Counted from the stretch's first letter, positions 1 through 8,056 are shown. The stretch: DNA of 35,827 bases from CAYMAZ01 sp964428185 (GCA_964428185.1 CAYRXH010000017.1:1-35827), one strand, 5' to 3'. Program-made: numbers and translations. The notes: generated by a model not told the origin, from the letters alone.

Positions 1-46
1 AGTTCATTATTACCAATGCCAAAAAAATTAAAACTCCTTTCTTCAT
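1..46 (-). CDS. N-terminus of a secreted protein, cut by the window edge
   Basis: An ATG on the minus strand at 46 opens a reading frame of 15 codons (MKKGVLIFLALVIMN) that runs off the left edge. A lysine pair followed by a hydrophobic run looks like the start of a signal peptide. A TAACTTTG element (52-59) lies only five bases upstream of the ATG, so either the message is nearly leaderless or the true start is further inside. The product cannot be named from so little sequence. Confidence 0.4.
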   Translation of the reverse strand, partial: MKKGVLIFLALVIMN

Positions 47-112
47 AGTCACAAAGTTAAAATTTTTTTACAAAATAGTTATAATTTCTCAGTGAAAAAT
101 ATATCTTTTTTT

Positions 113-476
113 TAACCACAAATTTCACCAATGACACAAATAATGTGGTTTTACTACAAAAAATTGCTTACTCTCAGTCAACCACAACTTCGTTGTGATT
201 GCATTGTTTTTCAGCATCCGCTTCTGATAATAAATTCTCTTCGCTGCTGCTTCAAAACAATTGAACCACTTTTGTATTGATGAATGTTCATTCTTGCACA
301 AATAGTCTGACAGACCTGAATTGGAAAGCCGGCTGAATACGCAAACAAAACTGCGGTTTTGTTTGCCATTGTTTTCTGACAGAGATTGCGAAAGCTTGCT
401 TTCAGACAAGAGATGTCAGAAAACAATGCGCCGGCTTTCCTAATAAACCCACATTATTCGTATCATTCGTGGTTTA
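113..476. repeat. Inverted-repeat-bounded element with nested hairpins
   Basis: The outer ends, about 113-150 and 445-476, are imperfect inverted copies sharing CCAC-AA...AATAATGTGG; the left copy has a few extra bases. Inside are GGAAAGCCGGC (323-333) against GCCGGCTTTCC (430-440) and CATTGTTTTCTGACA (367-381) against TGTCAGAAAACAATG (414-428). Two small hairpins sit in the interior, one being GCAAACAAAAC against GTTTTGTTTGC (341-351 and 356-366). No convincing protein is encoded: the short open frames overlap the repeats and resemble no family I know. It may be a non-autonomous mobile repeat or a decayed element, since outer ends of the form ACCACnAATnnnACnAAT recur as dispersed repeats in bacterial genomes. 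This stretch has no other gene. Confidence 0.6.
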
Positions 477-538
477 TAATAAATAAATTATCCAAGACTG
501 AAAATTGCTTGCCAGAAAACCAAATAGTTAATCTCGGG

Positions 539-1234
539 TTACTGATATTTTAAAAAACCAGATCTGATTTTTTCCAGGAAATCTTCATTCAGGTCTCTTG
601 AATAGATTCTGACCATATCAATGATGGATGAATTTTCATAGATAAAACACAAGGCAGCGTCAAACAAATTATCGTCCCAGTTATTTTTCAGCGTTTTGAT
701 AATTTTTTCAAAACTGACCCAGCTGAGTTGTTTGGGCAAAACAAAGTATCCGATATCTGATTGAGTCTTATCAATGAAAATGTTATTGTTTACTTTCTGA
801 AGTTTAAAAAACTTTCTGACTTTAATGACAGCATCTTCATTATCAATGCCTTTCACCTTTTTTTTCAGTTGCAATCCACACTCCTGATAGGCACTTTGAA
901 GTGCTCTGACAATATTATAATTTTCAATTCCGGTAATTCTGACACCACCACATAATTTATTGCCGATAGAGACCTCACAGAATGCAGCATCAAACGGGAC
1001 CTTTACTTTTATTCTGACGCAGGCAGTCATTCGGGTAACTTCTTCCAGTGAATATTTATCCCTGCTCATTATAAAAATATGTCTGGGTTTGATCTGATGT
1101 GTGTTCTGAGAGTAATACCCAGGAAATACTTGTCGGGATTCAAGAATACATGTTCCCTGAATGGCAAATTCTTCCATACACCAGAGACTTTCAATTTTTG
1201 TGAGACATCCGTATCGTTCGATGATTGATTCCAT
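539..1234 (-). CDS. Hypothetical protein, 231 residues
   Basis: I do not recognise this protein. It has no signal peptide or membrane segment, so it is probably cytoplasmic. The composition is mixed alpha/beta: the first half is rich in beta-type residues with several cysteines (about positions 8, 19, 29, 72, 86 and 94), the middle is lysine-rich (about 123-150), and the C-terminal third is acidic and helical. The ATG at 1234 is the first in frame. A possible TATTTTTG promoter element lies about 50 bases upstream (1287-1294). Spacing to the neighbouring porin operon suggests a single-gene unit. Its frame is intact over nearly 700 bases, and no overlapping frame is a better candidate. Confidence 0.6.
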   Translation of the reverse strand: MESIIERYGCLTKIESLWCMEEFAIQGTCILESRQVFPGYYSQNTHQIKPRHIFIMSRDKYSLEEVTRMTACVRIKVKVPFDAAFCEVSIGNKLCGGVRITGIENYNIVRALQSAYQECGLQLKKKVKGIDNEDAVIKVRKFFKLQKVNNNIFIDKTQSDIGYFVLPKQLSWVSFEKIIKTLKNNWDDNLFDAALCFIYENSSIIDMVRIYSRDLNEDFLEKIRSGFLKYQ

Positions 1235-1286
1235 AATCTAAGCTTTTATTATACATTAGGTAGAAAAGAAAACTCCATCAATTTGC

Positions 1287-1294
1287 CAAAAATA
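1287..1294 (-). promoter_or_regulatory. Possible -7 element for the 231-residue hypothetical gene
   Basis: On the minus strand the sequence reads TATTTTTG, matching the Bacteroidota -7 consensus TAnnTTTG. No clear TTTG partner is seen at the usual distance upstream. It would give a leader of roughly 45 bases. Confidence 0.3.
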
Positions 1295-1395
1295 CAAATA
1301 AAAGAATAATTGGTTTCGAAAAAAACGTTAAAAAATAAGATAAAATTGTACGTGTTGAAAAATCAGTCAATATGGGGCTGTTTTCAGTTAGGCGT

Positions 1396-2631
1396 TTAAA
1401 AGAAATAGAAAAATGTGAGTAAAAGTCTCAGATTGGCAACTTCATTTGTGTTTTCAACAATTCCGTTTTCATCAGGAGTTCCATAAGCAGCGACAGTATA
1501 TTCAGGTTCAAATGAGATCTGCACAGAATTTGAAATCCATGAAAAGGAAGTTGAGATTCTGTAGAGATATGCAATGTCTGCACCACGGCTATAGAATTTG
1601 CCGGTGTTCGTATGGCTTGTCCCCAAATTTCTGGCATACCCGAGAAAGATGCCCGTCTGGAATTTTTTTCCGTACACAGCATTTCCCCAAACAAAGAGAT
1701 GATTGCTTGGTGTATAGGTTTCATTTCCGGTGAGGGAATCAAAGGAATGTACCGCATATCCACCCAACAGGAGATGCTCAGTCATGTTCTGACCATAAAT
1801 GGTTTTCATTTTCCAGCAGAATTTTCCGGCAGAATATTTCCAGTATGCCATAGCAGCCATGGATGAAATCTGTTCTCCGGTAATGACAAGACTGTCGTTG
1901 GTCAGACGTGGTCGCAGTGTTTTCCAGTCTCCTGCCACCCCAAACACATGATGATCATTTTTAAACTGAAGTTGAAGATGTGCGTTTGGAACCAGAGCAT
2001 TTCTCATATACACAGCATTGTATCCCAGCGGACCATCGCTCGAATTGTCACGTTGTGTAATGAGAGCCAGCTGAAGATTTATCTTTCCAAAGTATCTTTT
2101 AAAACTGATGAGAGGATTCCGGATAAATGGCTGAAACGGAGCACCAGTATTGAGTGAAATAACTGCAGGAAACACTTCAGGAACAAACATGGGATGCCAG
2201 TACTGTCCAAACATTAGCTCAGCTTTCTCCCATTTCAACTGACCATATGCATGACGTAATCTGAATCCGTTGATATCGGCATTGGTCACCCCTGAAAAAT
2301 CAGCTTCAATGATTCCTGATGTTTTAGCACCAAATGCATCAGGAGTACTGATAACACCAGTCAGCCGTGAAGTTACCGGACTAAAATTCACATAATCTTC
2401 GGCATTAATATCATTTCCGTTTGCATCTTCAAGCACATTCTTAGGATAAAACAGAAACAACTCCTCACGGGAAGCAACCACCTGACGTGTGTCATACCAG
2501 TAATCACTTTTCACAAACCCCTTAAATGTGATGCCAAACTTTTTTTGTTCTTTATCCAGATCATTCTGTTGTGAAAAGGCACATGCTGAAATCAGCAATA
2601 ACAATACAAATAGGGATAAAATTTTTCTCAT
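1396..2631 (-). CDS. Outer-membrane beta-barrel (porin-like) protein
   Basis: This is a 411-residue exported protein with a signal peptide (residues 1-20, MRKILSLFVLLLLISACAFS). A cysteine inside that peptide is followed by AFSQQ, so signal peptidase I cleavage is as likely as lipidation. The rest alternates hydrophobic and polar residues in strand-like blocks and ends in the aromatic run LTFFYFF, typical of the last strand of an outer-membrane barrel. Blocks such as RLRHAYGQLKW and FGQYWHPMF recall DcaP-like or phosphate-selective porin families. It starts three bases after the stop of the sodium symporter gene, so the two are co-transcribed. A plausible role is passage of the symporter's substrate across the outer membrane. 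The substrate is unknown. Confidence 0.75.
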   Translation of the reverse strand: MRKILSLFVLLLLISACAFSQQNDLDKEQKKFGITFKGFVKSDYWYDTRQVVASREELFLFYPKNVLEDANGNDINAEDYVNFSPVTSRLTGVISTPDAFGAKTSGIIEADFSGVTNADINGFRLRHAYGQLKWEKAELMFGQYWHPMFVPEVFPAVISLNTGAPFQPFIRNPLISFKRYFGKINLQLALITQRDNSSDGPLGYNAVYMRNALVPNAHLQLQFKNDHHVFGVAGDWKTLRPRLTNDSLVITGEQISSMAAMAYWKYSAGKFCWKMKTIYGQNMTEHLLLGGYAVHSFDSLTGNETYTPSNHLFVWGNAVYGKKFQTGIFLGYARNLGTSHTNTGKFYSRGADIAYLYRISTSFSWISNSVQISFEPEYTVAAYGTPDENGIVENTNEVANLRLLLTFFYFF

Positions 2632-2634
2632 AAT

Positions 2635-4071
2635 TTATTTGCTGACTTGAGGTTTGCAAAATAAACTGAACAATGGGGCAAGAACAAGCGATGAAAGCAT
2701 TCCAAGGGTTCCTGCCTCGGGAGATGACATTCCTGTAAAGTACAATATGAGACAAACAGCAAGCCCTCCCAGTCCTGAAACGAACGCACCCATTCTGTTG
2801 GTTCGTTTGGAGAAAAGCCCCCACACAAAGGGGCCGAGGAAAAATGCACCGATGGCACCCCATGAAATTCCAAGAATTTCAACAATCACATCAAGTTCTA
2901 CTGCAGCAAAAAGCACTGCAAACAAAACAAATACTGCACTCATCACTCTCATCATTGTGGTTTGTGATTTGTCAGACATAGATTTTCTTACAAATCCAGC
3001 CCAGAAGTCTTTTGTAAATGAAGAGCTGGAAATAAGCACGAGTGAGGCAAGAGTGGACATCGATGCAGATAGAATAAGCAAAAGAATGATCACACCTATT
3101 GAAGCAGGAATTACATTTGTGAGAAGTTCGGGCATGAGTTGATCAAAATTCGGTTTCCCATCAGCGAAAATAGCAGGATTGCTGGCCGGGTTGATAAATA
3201 CACGAGTGGTAGATCCCATAAAATATGCCACTCCACCAATGAGAATTGCAAAGAAAGTGGATGCAACGGCTCCGATTTTAACAGCTCTTCTATCTCGGAC
3301 AGCATAAAACTTCTGTACCAACTGGGGCATTGCAAAGGGAGCAACACTTGTAAGAACCACCAATGCAAGCAGGGGCCACCAACCGGGAGGGCCAACAGGT
3401 GCTGCAAGCTTGGGTTCAATAGATTTGAGCGATTCAATAATGTTAGGAATACCACCACCCTTTTCCACTGTGAAGTGAAACAGCAACAGAACACTGACAG
3501 CCATAATAATTCCAAACAGTGTATCTATTAGCGCCATGGACTTATATCCACCTAAGACAATATATACTGCAGTAAATATTCCCATTCCGATAAGAACCCA
3601 AACATATTTAACCCCGAGGGAAATTTCAAAAAGATATGAAAGACCCATAAATACTGCAGCAGAATAGGGTATCAGAAAAATAAAAATAACTATTGATGCT
3701 ATGAGCTTCAGGCTTGAAGACTTGTATCTTTTTTCAAGAAACTCACTCATTGTGCTGATGTTATATTGAACTGATACCTGTTTGATTTTCCATCCCATGA
3801 TCAGCCACACTGCCATAACTCCAATGATGGAATTAAAAATGGCAATCCATAGTGACGAAACACCAAATCCCCACCCTATCTTTCCTGCAAATCCGATAAA
3901 TAATACAGCAGAAAAATATGCTGTTCCATAAGAAAATGCAGACATCCATGGACCAACATTTCCTCCGCCGAGAAGAAAGTCCTTTGATGATTTAGTTTTG
4001 CGAAGACCAATAATTCCCACAATAATAATCATCAATGCATATAAAGCCAGAACAATAATTTTTGATACCAT
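2635..4071 (-). CDS. Sodium:solute symporter (SSS family), PutP-like
   Basis: This 478-residue inner-membrane protein has about 13 hydrophobic segments. The N-terminal part contains KSSKDFLLGGGNVGPWMSAFSYG, the usual SSS signature region before the second membrane segment. Further features are the GGYKSMALIDTLFG loop (about 175-188) and APFAMPQLVQKFYAVRD (about 245-262), a conserved PQ...F motif of proline-type symporters. Family members couple sodium entry to uptake of proline, other amino acids, sugars or vitamins; proline is the nearest guess but is not proven. It leads an operon with the porin-like gene behind it. A good promoter lies just upstream (4097-4126), giving a leader of about 18 bases to the ATG. 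Confidence 0.88.
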   Translation of the reverse strand: MVSKIIVLALYALMIIIVGIIGLRKTKSSKDFLLGGGNVGPWMSAFSYGTAYFSAVLFIGFAGKIGWGFGVSSLWIAIFNSIIGVMAVWLIMGWKIKQVSVQYNISTMSEFLEKRYKSSSLKLIASIVIFIFLIPYSAAVFMGLSYLFEISLGVKYVWVLIGMGIFTAVYIVLGGYKSMALIDTLFGIIMAVSVLLLFHFTVEKGGGIPNIIESLKSIEPKLAAPVGPPGWWPLLALVVLTSVAPFAMPQLVQKFYAVRDRRAVKIGAVASTFFAILIGGVAYFMGSTTRVFINPASNPAIFADGKPNFDQLMPELLTNVIPASIGVIILLLILSASMSTLASLVLISSSSFTKDFWAGFVRKSMSDKSQTTMMRVMSAVFVLFAVLFAAVELDVIVEILGISWGAIGAFFLGPFVWGLFSKRTNRMGAFVSGLGGLAVCLILYFTGMSSPEAGTLGMLSSLVLAPLFSLFCKPQVSK

Positions 4072-4096
4072 ACATTTACTGTTTTGATTAAGTGGT

Positions 4097-4126
4097 CAAA
4101 ATTAATAGAAATTTGAAGTATTCAAA
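4097..4126 (-). promoter_or_regulatory. Promoter of the symporter-porin operon
   Basis: On the minus strand TTTG (4123-4126), an 18-base spacer and TAATTTTG (4097-4104) match the Bacteroidota -33/-7 promoter form. Transcription would start near 4090, shortly before the symporter ATG at 4071. Confidence 0.6.
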
Positions 4127-4138
4127 CTGATACAAGGT

Positions 4139-4176
4139 AAAAAAAAAGAAGGTTATTCCATAAAACAACCCTCTTT
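4139..4176 (-). terminator. Rho-independent terminator after the RRM gene
   Basis: A 12-bp stem with two G-U pairs (4146-4157 with 4164-4175) has a six-base loop. On the minus strand it is followed by a run of seven T. It lies 25 bases past the stop of the RRM gene and separates it from the symporter promoter. Confidence 0.7.
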
Positions 4177-4200
4177 AATGATCATCAAAGAAAAAACAAT

Positions 4201-4467
4201 CTATCTGTTGAAATCCTTGTTTTCTTCTCTTGGAACAGCTTCTTTGACAACAATCACTCTACCTTTGAGTTCAGTTTCATTCAGCCCGCTAATGGCTGCT
4301 TTGCCTTCATTATCATCAGGCATTTCAACAAAACCAAAGCCTTTTGAACGGCCAGTGTCACGATCCATAATGATTTTAACAGAACTGACTTCTCCGTACT
4401 GCTCAAATGCATTTCTCAACTCAGCTTCGCTGGTTGAATAGTTTAATTTTGCTACAAAAATGTTCAT
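4201..4467 (-). CDS. RNA-binding protein with a single RRM domain
   Basis: This 88-residue protein consists almost wholly of one RNA recognition motif. RNP2 is IFVAKL (residues 3-8) and RNP1 is KGFGFVEM (residues 42-49), with the two aromatic residues that stack on RNA bases (F44, F46) in place. Small single-RRM proteins of this kind are common in Bacteroidota and cyanobacteria and bind single-stranded RNA, often as chaperones or post-transcriptional regulators. The short lysine/arginine-containing tail (KEAVPREENKDFNR) is typical. It is a single-gene unit with its own terminator downstream and a 130-base AT-rich upstream region that probably holds its promoter and leader. Confidence 0.92.
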   Translation of the reverse strand: MNIFVAKLNYSTSEAELRNAFEQYGEVSSVKIIMDRDTGRSKGFGFVEMPDDNEGKAAISGLNETELKGRVIVVKEAVPREENKDFNR

Positions 4468-4563
4468 AAATAAAATATTAAAATTAATAAAGGTTTCAGG
4501 TGAATGTGATGAATAGAAAAATATAATGGTTTAAAATTTAAAGAAAATTTATGCAATATTAAT

Positions 4564-4597
4564 AAAAAAATATTACTGATGCAAATTATTCTGCATC
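4564..4597 (-). terminator. Hairpin terminator after the DUF3098 gene
   Basis: GATGCA (4578-4583) pairs with TGCATC (4592-4597), directly after the TAA of the DUF3098 gene. On the minus strand an AT-rich stretch with seven T follows within ten bases. The stem is short, so termination may be partial. Confidence 0.45.
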
Positions 4598-4879
4598 TTA
4601 TTTTTCAGGTTTCCTGTAAAAAATTGCCACAATAGGAAGAGCATAACCAATCATGAGCAACAACGGGGACACTGTCAGTCTTTGTGTGTTAAAAATTGCT
4701 TCATTAAAAACGGCTGGGTCATCGCTGCCACCGCCTACCATCAGGGCAAATCCAATGCCAATAAACAATAGACCGGCAATGATGATATAATAGTTGATTC
4801 TTGAAAAAAGAAAATCTTTTTTGGGCTCAGCTGGTTTTACCTGTTGATGCTTCGATTGCTGTGGTTTCTGAGGTTTCAT
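4598..4879 (-). CDS. DUF3098 family membrane protein
   Basis: This 93-residue protein has a polar, lysine/glutamine-rich cytoplasmic N-terminus (about 1-25) and two membrane segments: residues 29-49, ending in the conserved LMVGGGSDDP motif, and about 71-88. The loop FNEAIFNTQRLTVSPLLLMIGY is characteristic of DUF3098, a Bacteroidota-specific family of unknown function. It lies nine bases behind ftsX, a conserved pairing in this phylum, often followed by the undecaprenyl-diphosphatase gene uppP. That gene is absent here, and a hairpin follows the stop. Context suggests a role in the cell envelope or division complex, but this is inference. Confidence 0.85.
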   Translation of the reverse strand: MKPQKPQQSKHQQVKPAEPKKDFLFSRINYYIIIAGLLFIGIGFALMVGGGSDDPAVFNEAIFNTQRLTVSPLLLMIGYALPIVAIFYRKPEK

Positions 4880-4888
4880 TGTTATCGG

Positions 4889-5749
4889 TTATTTATATAA
4901 ACTATCCTGATCAAGTTTCACATATTTTCTCACCGCTATCATTGAAGATATCAAAGAAATCATAATTCCTGCAATGACAATGAGAAGCAAAAGAAAAGCA
5001 AACTTATCAAGTTCAAAAATTGCTTTGAGGGCGGGAATTTGTTTCTGAAAAAAGGATATACTTGCCAACAGCAGAAGAACTGAGAGGATTCCCCCTCCAA
5101 TTCCGATCCATAAGGCCCTTCCAAGAAATGGTTTTCTAACAAAAGAGTGGGTGGCACCCACAAGGAGCATACTCTTGATCAGAAAACGTTTTGAATAAAT
5201 GTGCAATCTCATGGTGTTGTTGATGAGAACAACACTAATGATGAGTAATAGCAGTGCCACTGATCCGATAATTGCAGAAATGCGGGCAACATTGTCGTTA
5301 ACAACATCTGTCAGATCCTTATCAAAATAAACATCCTTAACTATTTGCTGTTGCTTGAGTTGTGATTCAAGCTGCTCAAGAGATATTCTGTTTGCAAACT
5401 CAGATTTCACATGAACATCAATTGAGGGAGGCAAAGGAATATATCCAAGAAAGGTAACAAAATCTTCGCCTGTCTCGCTGATCAGTCTTTTTGCTGCTTC
5501 TTCGGGAGATACCATTTTTGTGGAAAGTATCATGGGATTTGAATCAAGACTTTTTTGAAGATTAAAGATCTCTGCTTCTCTCACACTGTCGTTGAGCATC
5601 ACCGTCATGACAATATTTTCCCTGACATGAGTTGCCAGTCTGCCTCCATGTAACATGATTACTCCAATCAAACCCAGGAGAAATAATACCAGTCCAATAC
5701 TAAGAACAGAAGAGACGAAATTGGTGCCATATCTGGTATTGAATGTCAT
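4889..5749 (-). CDS. ftsX: Cell division protein FtsX (ABC-type permease subunit)
   Basis: The protein has about 286 residues. An N-terminal membrane segment (about 12-32) is followed by a periplasmic domain of roughly 120 residues (starting HVRENIVMTVMLNDSVREAE) and three further membrane segments forming the FtsX permease core. FtsX works with the ATPase FtsE to activate peptidoglycan hydrolases at the division site; ftsE is not in the window. An alternative TTG start at 5776 is rejected because it lies inside the probable -7 promoter element; ATG at 5749 gives the usual short cytoplasmic N-terminus and a leader of about 20 bases. The DUF3098 gene follows closely. Confidence 0.88.
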   Translation of the reverse strand: MTFNTRYGTNFVSSVLSIGLVLFLLGLIGVIMLHGGRLATHVRENIVMTVMLNDSVREAEIFNLQKSLDSNPMILSTKMVSPEEAAKRLISETGEDFVTFLGYIPLPPSIDVHVKSEFANRISLEQLESQLKQQQIVKDVYFDKDLTDVVNDNVARISAIIGSVALLLLIISVVLINNTMRLHIYSKRFLIKSMLLVGATHSFVRKPFLGRALWIGIGGGILSVLLLLASISFFQKQIPALKAIFELDKFAFLLLLIVIAGIMISLISSMIAVRKYVKLDQDSLYK

Positions 5750-5773
5750 GAGTAGATGTAAATTTATAATTTG

Positions 5774-5781
5774 CAAAAATA
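5774..5781 (-). promoter_or_regulatory. -7 promoter element for ftsX
   Basis: The minus strand reads TATTTTTG, matching TAnnTTTG. It overlaps the TTG that would otherwise be called as the ftsX start, which supports the ATG at 5749. The -33 partner is poor. Confidence 0.45.
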
Positions 5782-5801
5782 TAAAAAAAATCGGACACTA
5801 T

Positions 5802-6560
5802 TTAACGGAAGAAAATAAATTGTATTGCAGAAAACAGAACCATAGCAATAATAAGCCACTTAATAAAACCAACTCCTGTTTTAATTGCTGTTTTAGCTGC
5901 AATAAAAGCACCCAGCATATTTCCCGATGCCAAAATAAGTCCGATGACAAAGTCAATCTGTTTGCTCTGCCAGAAAATAACAATTGCTACCGGTGTAAAA
6001 ATAAATGTGAGAAAAAGTTTGAGGGCATTTGCCCTGATCAGATCAAAACCGGGTCCCATCACAAGGGCAAAAAGGATGAATATTCCAACTCCCGCCTGAA
6101 TAAATCCTCCATAAATTCCTATCAGAAAGAAAATCGCATAATGAAGTGGACGAATGTGAAATGATTCACCAAGTTGAAACTTCTTATTCCAGTTTTTGGG
6201 TGTGAAAATCATCAATAGGGTCATCAGAATAAAAAGGACCCCAAGCACCTTTTCAAAATAGACTGAGGGGATTTGTGTTGCAATAAATGTTCCGGGAATA
6301 GCTCCCAGAATTACAGGAATGCTGAGTCTGAACGCTGAACGGGTGTCCAGAGTTTTTTCCTTTTTAAATGTAAGCAAACCTACTAATGTTTGAAGCAGAA
6401 TGGCAATCCGGTTTGTCCCGTTTGCAACTCCAGCATCCATTCCGAGAAAAATCAGCAGGGGAAGTGTAATAAGTGATCCGCTTCCAGCGAGTGTATTGAT
6501 AAATCCAACTCCGATACCAGTAATAAAAATAATAACCGCATTAAAAATATTTAACTCCAT
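5802..6560 (-). CDS. TauE/SafE family anion permease
   Basis: This integral membrane protein of about 252 residues has eight hydrophobic segments in two repeats. The first repeat holds GVGFINTLAGSGSLITLPLL and the second GIYGGFIQAGVGIFILFAL; both are the glycine-rich signatures of the TauE/SafE (DUF81) family. Members export or import sulfur-containing anions such as sulfite, sulfoacetate or thiosulfate; the substrate here is unknown. ATG at 6560 is preferred over a TTG at 6593 that sits at a TATTTTTG promoter element (6580-6587). The gene is alone between the lipoprotein terminator and the ftsX promoter. Confidence 0.85.
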   Translation of the reverse strand: MELNIFNAVIIFITGIGVGFINTLAGSGSLITLPLLIFLGMDAGVANGTNRIAILLQTLVGLLTFKKEKTLDTRSAFRLSIPVILGAIPGTFIATQIPSVYFEKVLGVLFILMTLLMIFTPKNWNKKFQLGESFHIRPLHYAIFFLIGIYGGFIQAGVGIFILFALVMGPGFDLIRANALKLFLTFIFTPVAIVIFWQSKQIDFVIGLILASGNMLGAFIAAKTAIKTGVGFIKWLIIAMVLFSAIQFIFFR

Positions 6561-6579
6561 AAAAAAACCACGGAAAGTG

Positions 6580-6587
6580 CAAAAATA
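6580..6587 (-). promoter_or_regulatory. -7 promoter element for the TauE/SafE gene
   Basis: The minus strand reads TATTTTTG, 20 bases before the ATG at 6560. The expected -33 position falls within or next to the upstream terminator, where no strong match is seen. Confidence 0.45.
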
Positions 6588-6595
6588 ATACAAAT

Positions 6596-6628
6596 AAAAA
6601 AGAGCTGCACATCGTGCAGCTCTTTTTT
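6596..6628 (-). terminator. Strong bidirectional terminator after the lipoprotein gene
   Basis: AAAAGAGCTGCAC pairs perfectly with GTGCAGCTCTTTT around a three-base ATC loop and carries A and T tracts on its two sides. It lies 18 bases past the lipoprotein stop (minus strand). Confidence 0.9.
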
Positions 6629-6645
6629 AAGTCGTTGAAATGTTT

Positions 6646-7848
6646 TTACAGATTGATAATGAAATATTCAAGTATTTTCTCAATATCTTCGTCAGTATGT
6701 CCATAAGGATGGTTGTGGAAAGTAGTGTAAAGAATTTGACCACCTGTCCCCTCACATGGTCCCATGTAGTCGCCATGAGCCTGATGAGCAGGCCATGCAT
6801 TGATAGAAATGGTAATTGTGATGGGATTGTTGGGATTTCCGGGAGGGATATGACAAATTGTGATCCATCCCTGTTCTGCCTGGGTTTTGACACTTTTAGC
6901 TGTGGCATTGTATGCTCTGCGAACAGCCAATGGTCCATAACCGAAGTTATTGTCTTCAATGAGCACTTCCCATTCATTACTTAACACTTTAATAACATCC
7001 CAACCACCGAGATCATATTCAACATCAACTTGAGTTTTTCCAAGATATACCTGAATATCATTAGCAACAACATCTGCATCTGTACACATAAAAGATGCAC
7101 CTTCCTTCATTGTACATAGTTCATCATCAGGGATGAAACCTCCTGTTCGTGGCGTACATGTCTTCTGGTTTGGAGCAACAGGGACAAAAGAATGCCTGTC
7201 AGGAGAAGGACTAAACATAGCATCGTCTCCTGTGAGATATTCAACAGCCCAATCTGATGCATACAGAGAACCTCCACCAAGGACAAATGCTTCCAGATTG
7301 GCATAATGGAGTGAGTCGAGAACTTCTGGCTTGCCACAATTAAGAAATATTGCAGAATACTGCTCAAGGGTTGTCAGATTAGCCAGATCTGAAATTTGAA
7401 GCTGAGTAGCAGTGTAGCCCAGCGAATCAATAAGGATTGCTTCAATCTGATCAAAGGCTCCTGAAATGTAGGCAAGATCAGCAACCTGCGTAAGACGAAC
7501 ATTCCCTCCGGGAATATCAACAATTCCTTTTTCTTCAATAGTCACAGTTACCTGACTGCGGAAAATAGTTCCACGACCTGATTGAAAATTGATAACCTGC
7601 TCTCCGGCAGGAGCTTCAAGGATGAAATAACCTTTTGAATTGGTTTGAGTGTAGTAAATTTCTCCTTCAAAATCTACAAATACCTTAACACTTGGCAGAG
7701 GAGTGGTTCCGTTTTCTGCAAGAACCTGTCCCTTGACTATCCCTGTTGGAACATCTGGTGCCCCGTCAGGATCATCTTCTTTGCATGATGAAAAAAACAT
7801 GACAACGGCAAGTGCGAAAAACACACTGAATAATAATTTTTTGCTCAT
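6646..7848 (-). CDS. Lipoprotein with a carboxypeptidase-regulatory-like domain, a GATase-like domain and a CHIPPGNP segment
   Basis: This 400-residue lipoprotein has a signal peptide with lipobox FSSC (Cys22) followed by the acidic KEDD, which may favour export to the cell surface. Residues about 38-118 look like a carboxypeptidase-D regulatory-like beta domain (GIVKGQVLAENGTTPLPSVKV). Residues about 125-330 resemble a class I glutamine amidotransferase-like or ThuA-like fold: ILIDSLGYTATQL, then SAIFLNCG, then LGGGSLYASDWA. Near the end, residues 329-365 form the segment CHIPPGNP...AHGDYMGPC, with Cys332, His333, His355, His358, Asp360 and Cys365, a motif repeated in many Bacteroidota secreted proteins. 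The last 35 residues (FHNHPYGHTDEDIEKILEYF) look like the end of the GATase-like fold, so the CHIPPGNP piece appears inserted. Function is unknown. Confidence 0.72.
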   Translation of the reverse strand: MSKKLLFSVFFALAVVMFFSSCKEDDPDGAPDVPTGIVKGQVLAENGTTPLPSVKVFVDFEGEIYYTQTNSKGYFILEAPAGEQVINFQSGRGTIFRSQVTVTIEEKGIVDIPGGNVRLTQVADLAYISGAFDQIEAILIDSLGYTATQLQISDLANLTTLEQYSAIFLNCGKPEVLDSLHYANLEAFVLGGGSLYASDWAVEYLTGDDAMFSPSPDRHSFVPVAPNQKTCTPRTGGFIPDDELCTMKEGASFMCTDADVVANDIQVYLGKTQVDVEYDLGGWDVIKVLSNEWEVLIEDNNFGYGPLAVRRAYNATAKSVKTQAEQGWITICHIPPGNPNNPITITISINAWPAHQAHGDYMGPCEGTGGQILYTTFHNHPYGHTDEDIEKILEYFIINL

Positions 7849-8048
7849 AGGGTTGATTTTTTTAAAAATTGGCTACTAATATACAACTATTTTAGGTGAA
7901 AAAACAAATTTTTTTTCTTTTTTTTACTAAAATTCATATGATTTTCAAACTCTTGAAGGTCCTAAAAATTCATTGTTGCTGGTTTGAATTTTTCAATGCT
8001 GTTAATAATATGCTGAAAAACTTTCATTCAGGAATTGAAAATAATGTG

Positions 8049-8056
8049 TAAGTTTG
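8049..8056 (+). promoter_or_regulatory. Possible -7 element upstream of gatE
   Basis: TAAGTTTG fits TAnnTTTG and would give a leader of about 75 bases before the gatE ATG. No clear -33 element is seen. The 289-base divergent region 7849-8137 is otherwise AT-rich without other clear signals. Confidence 0.3.

Noticed and set aside
2654..3142. 162-codon plus-strand frame opposite the symporter gene
   Set aside because: It is the antisense of a well-supported membrane transporter and matches no family.
5750..5776. TTG start adding nine residues to FtsX
   Set aside because: The TTG lies within the TATTTTTG promoter element; the ATG at 5749 gives a normal FtsX N-terminus.
5655..6164. 169-codon plus-strand frame spanning ftsX and the TauE/SafE gene
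   Set aside because: It covers the ends of two good genes and the promoter between them; the composition is not protein-like.
6561..6593. TTG start for the TauE/SafE gene
   Set aside because: It overlaps or precedes the probable -7 element, and the added residues do not look like the family.
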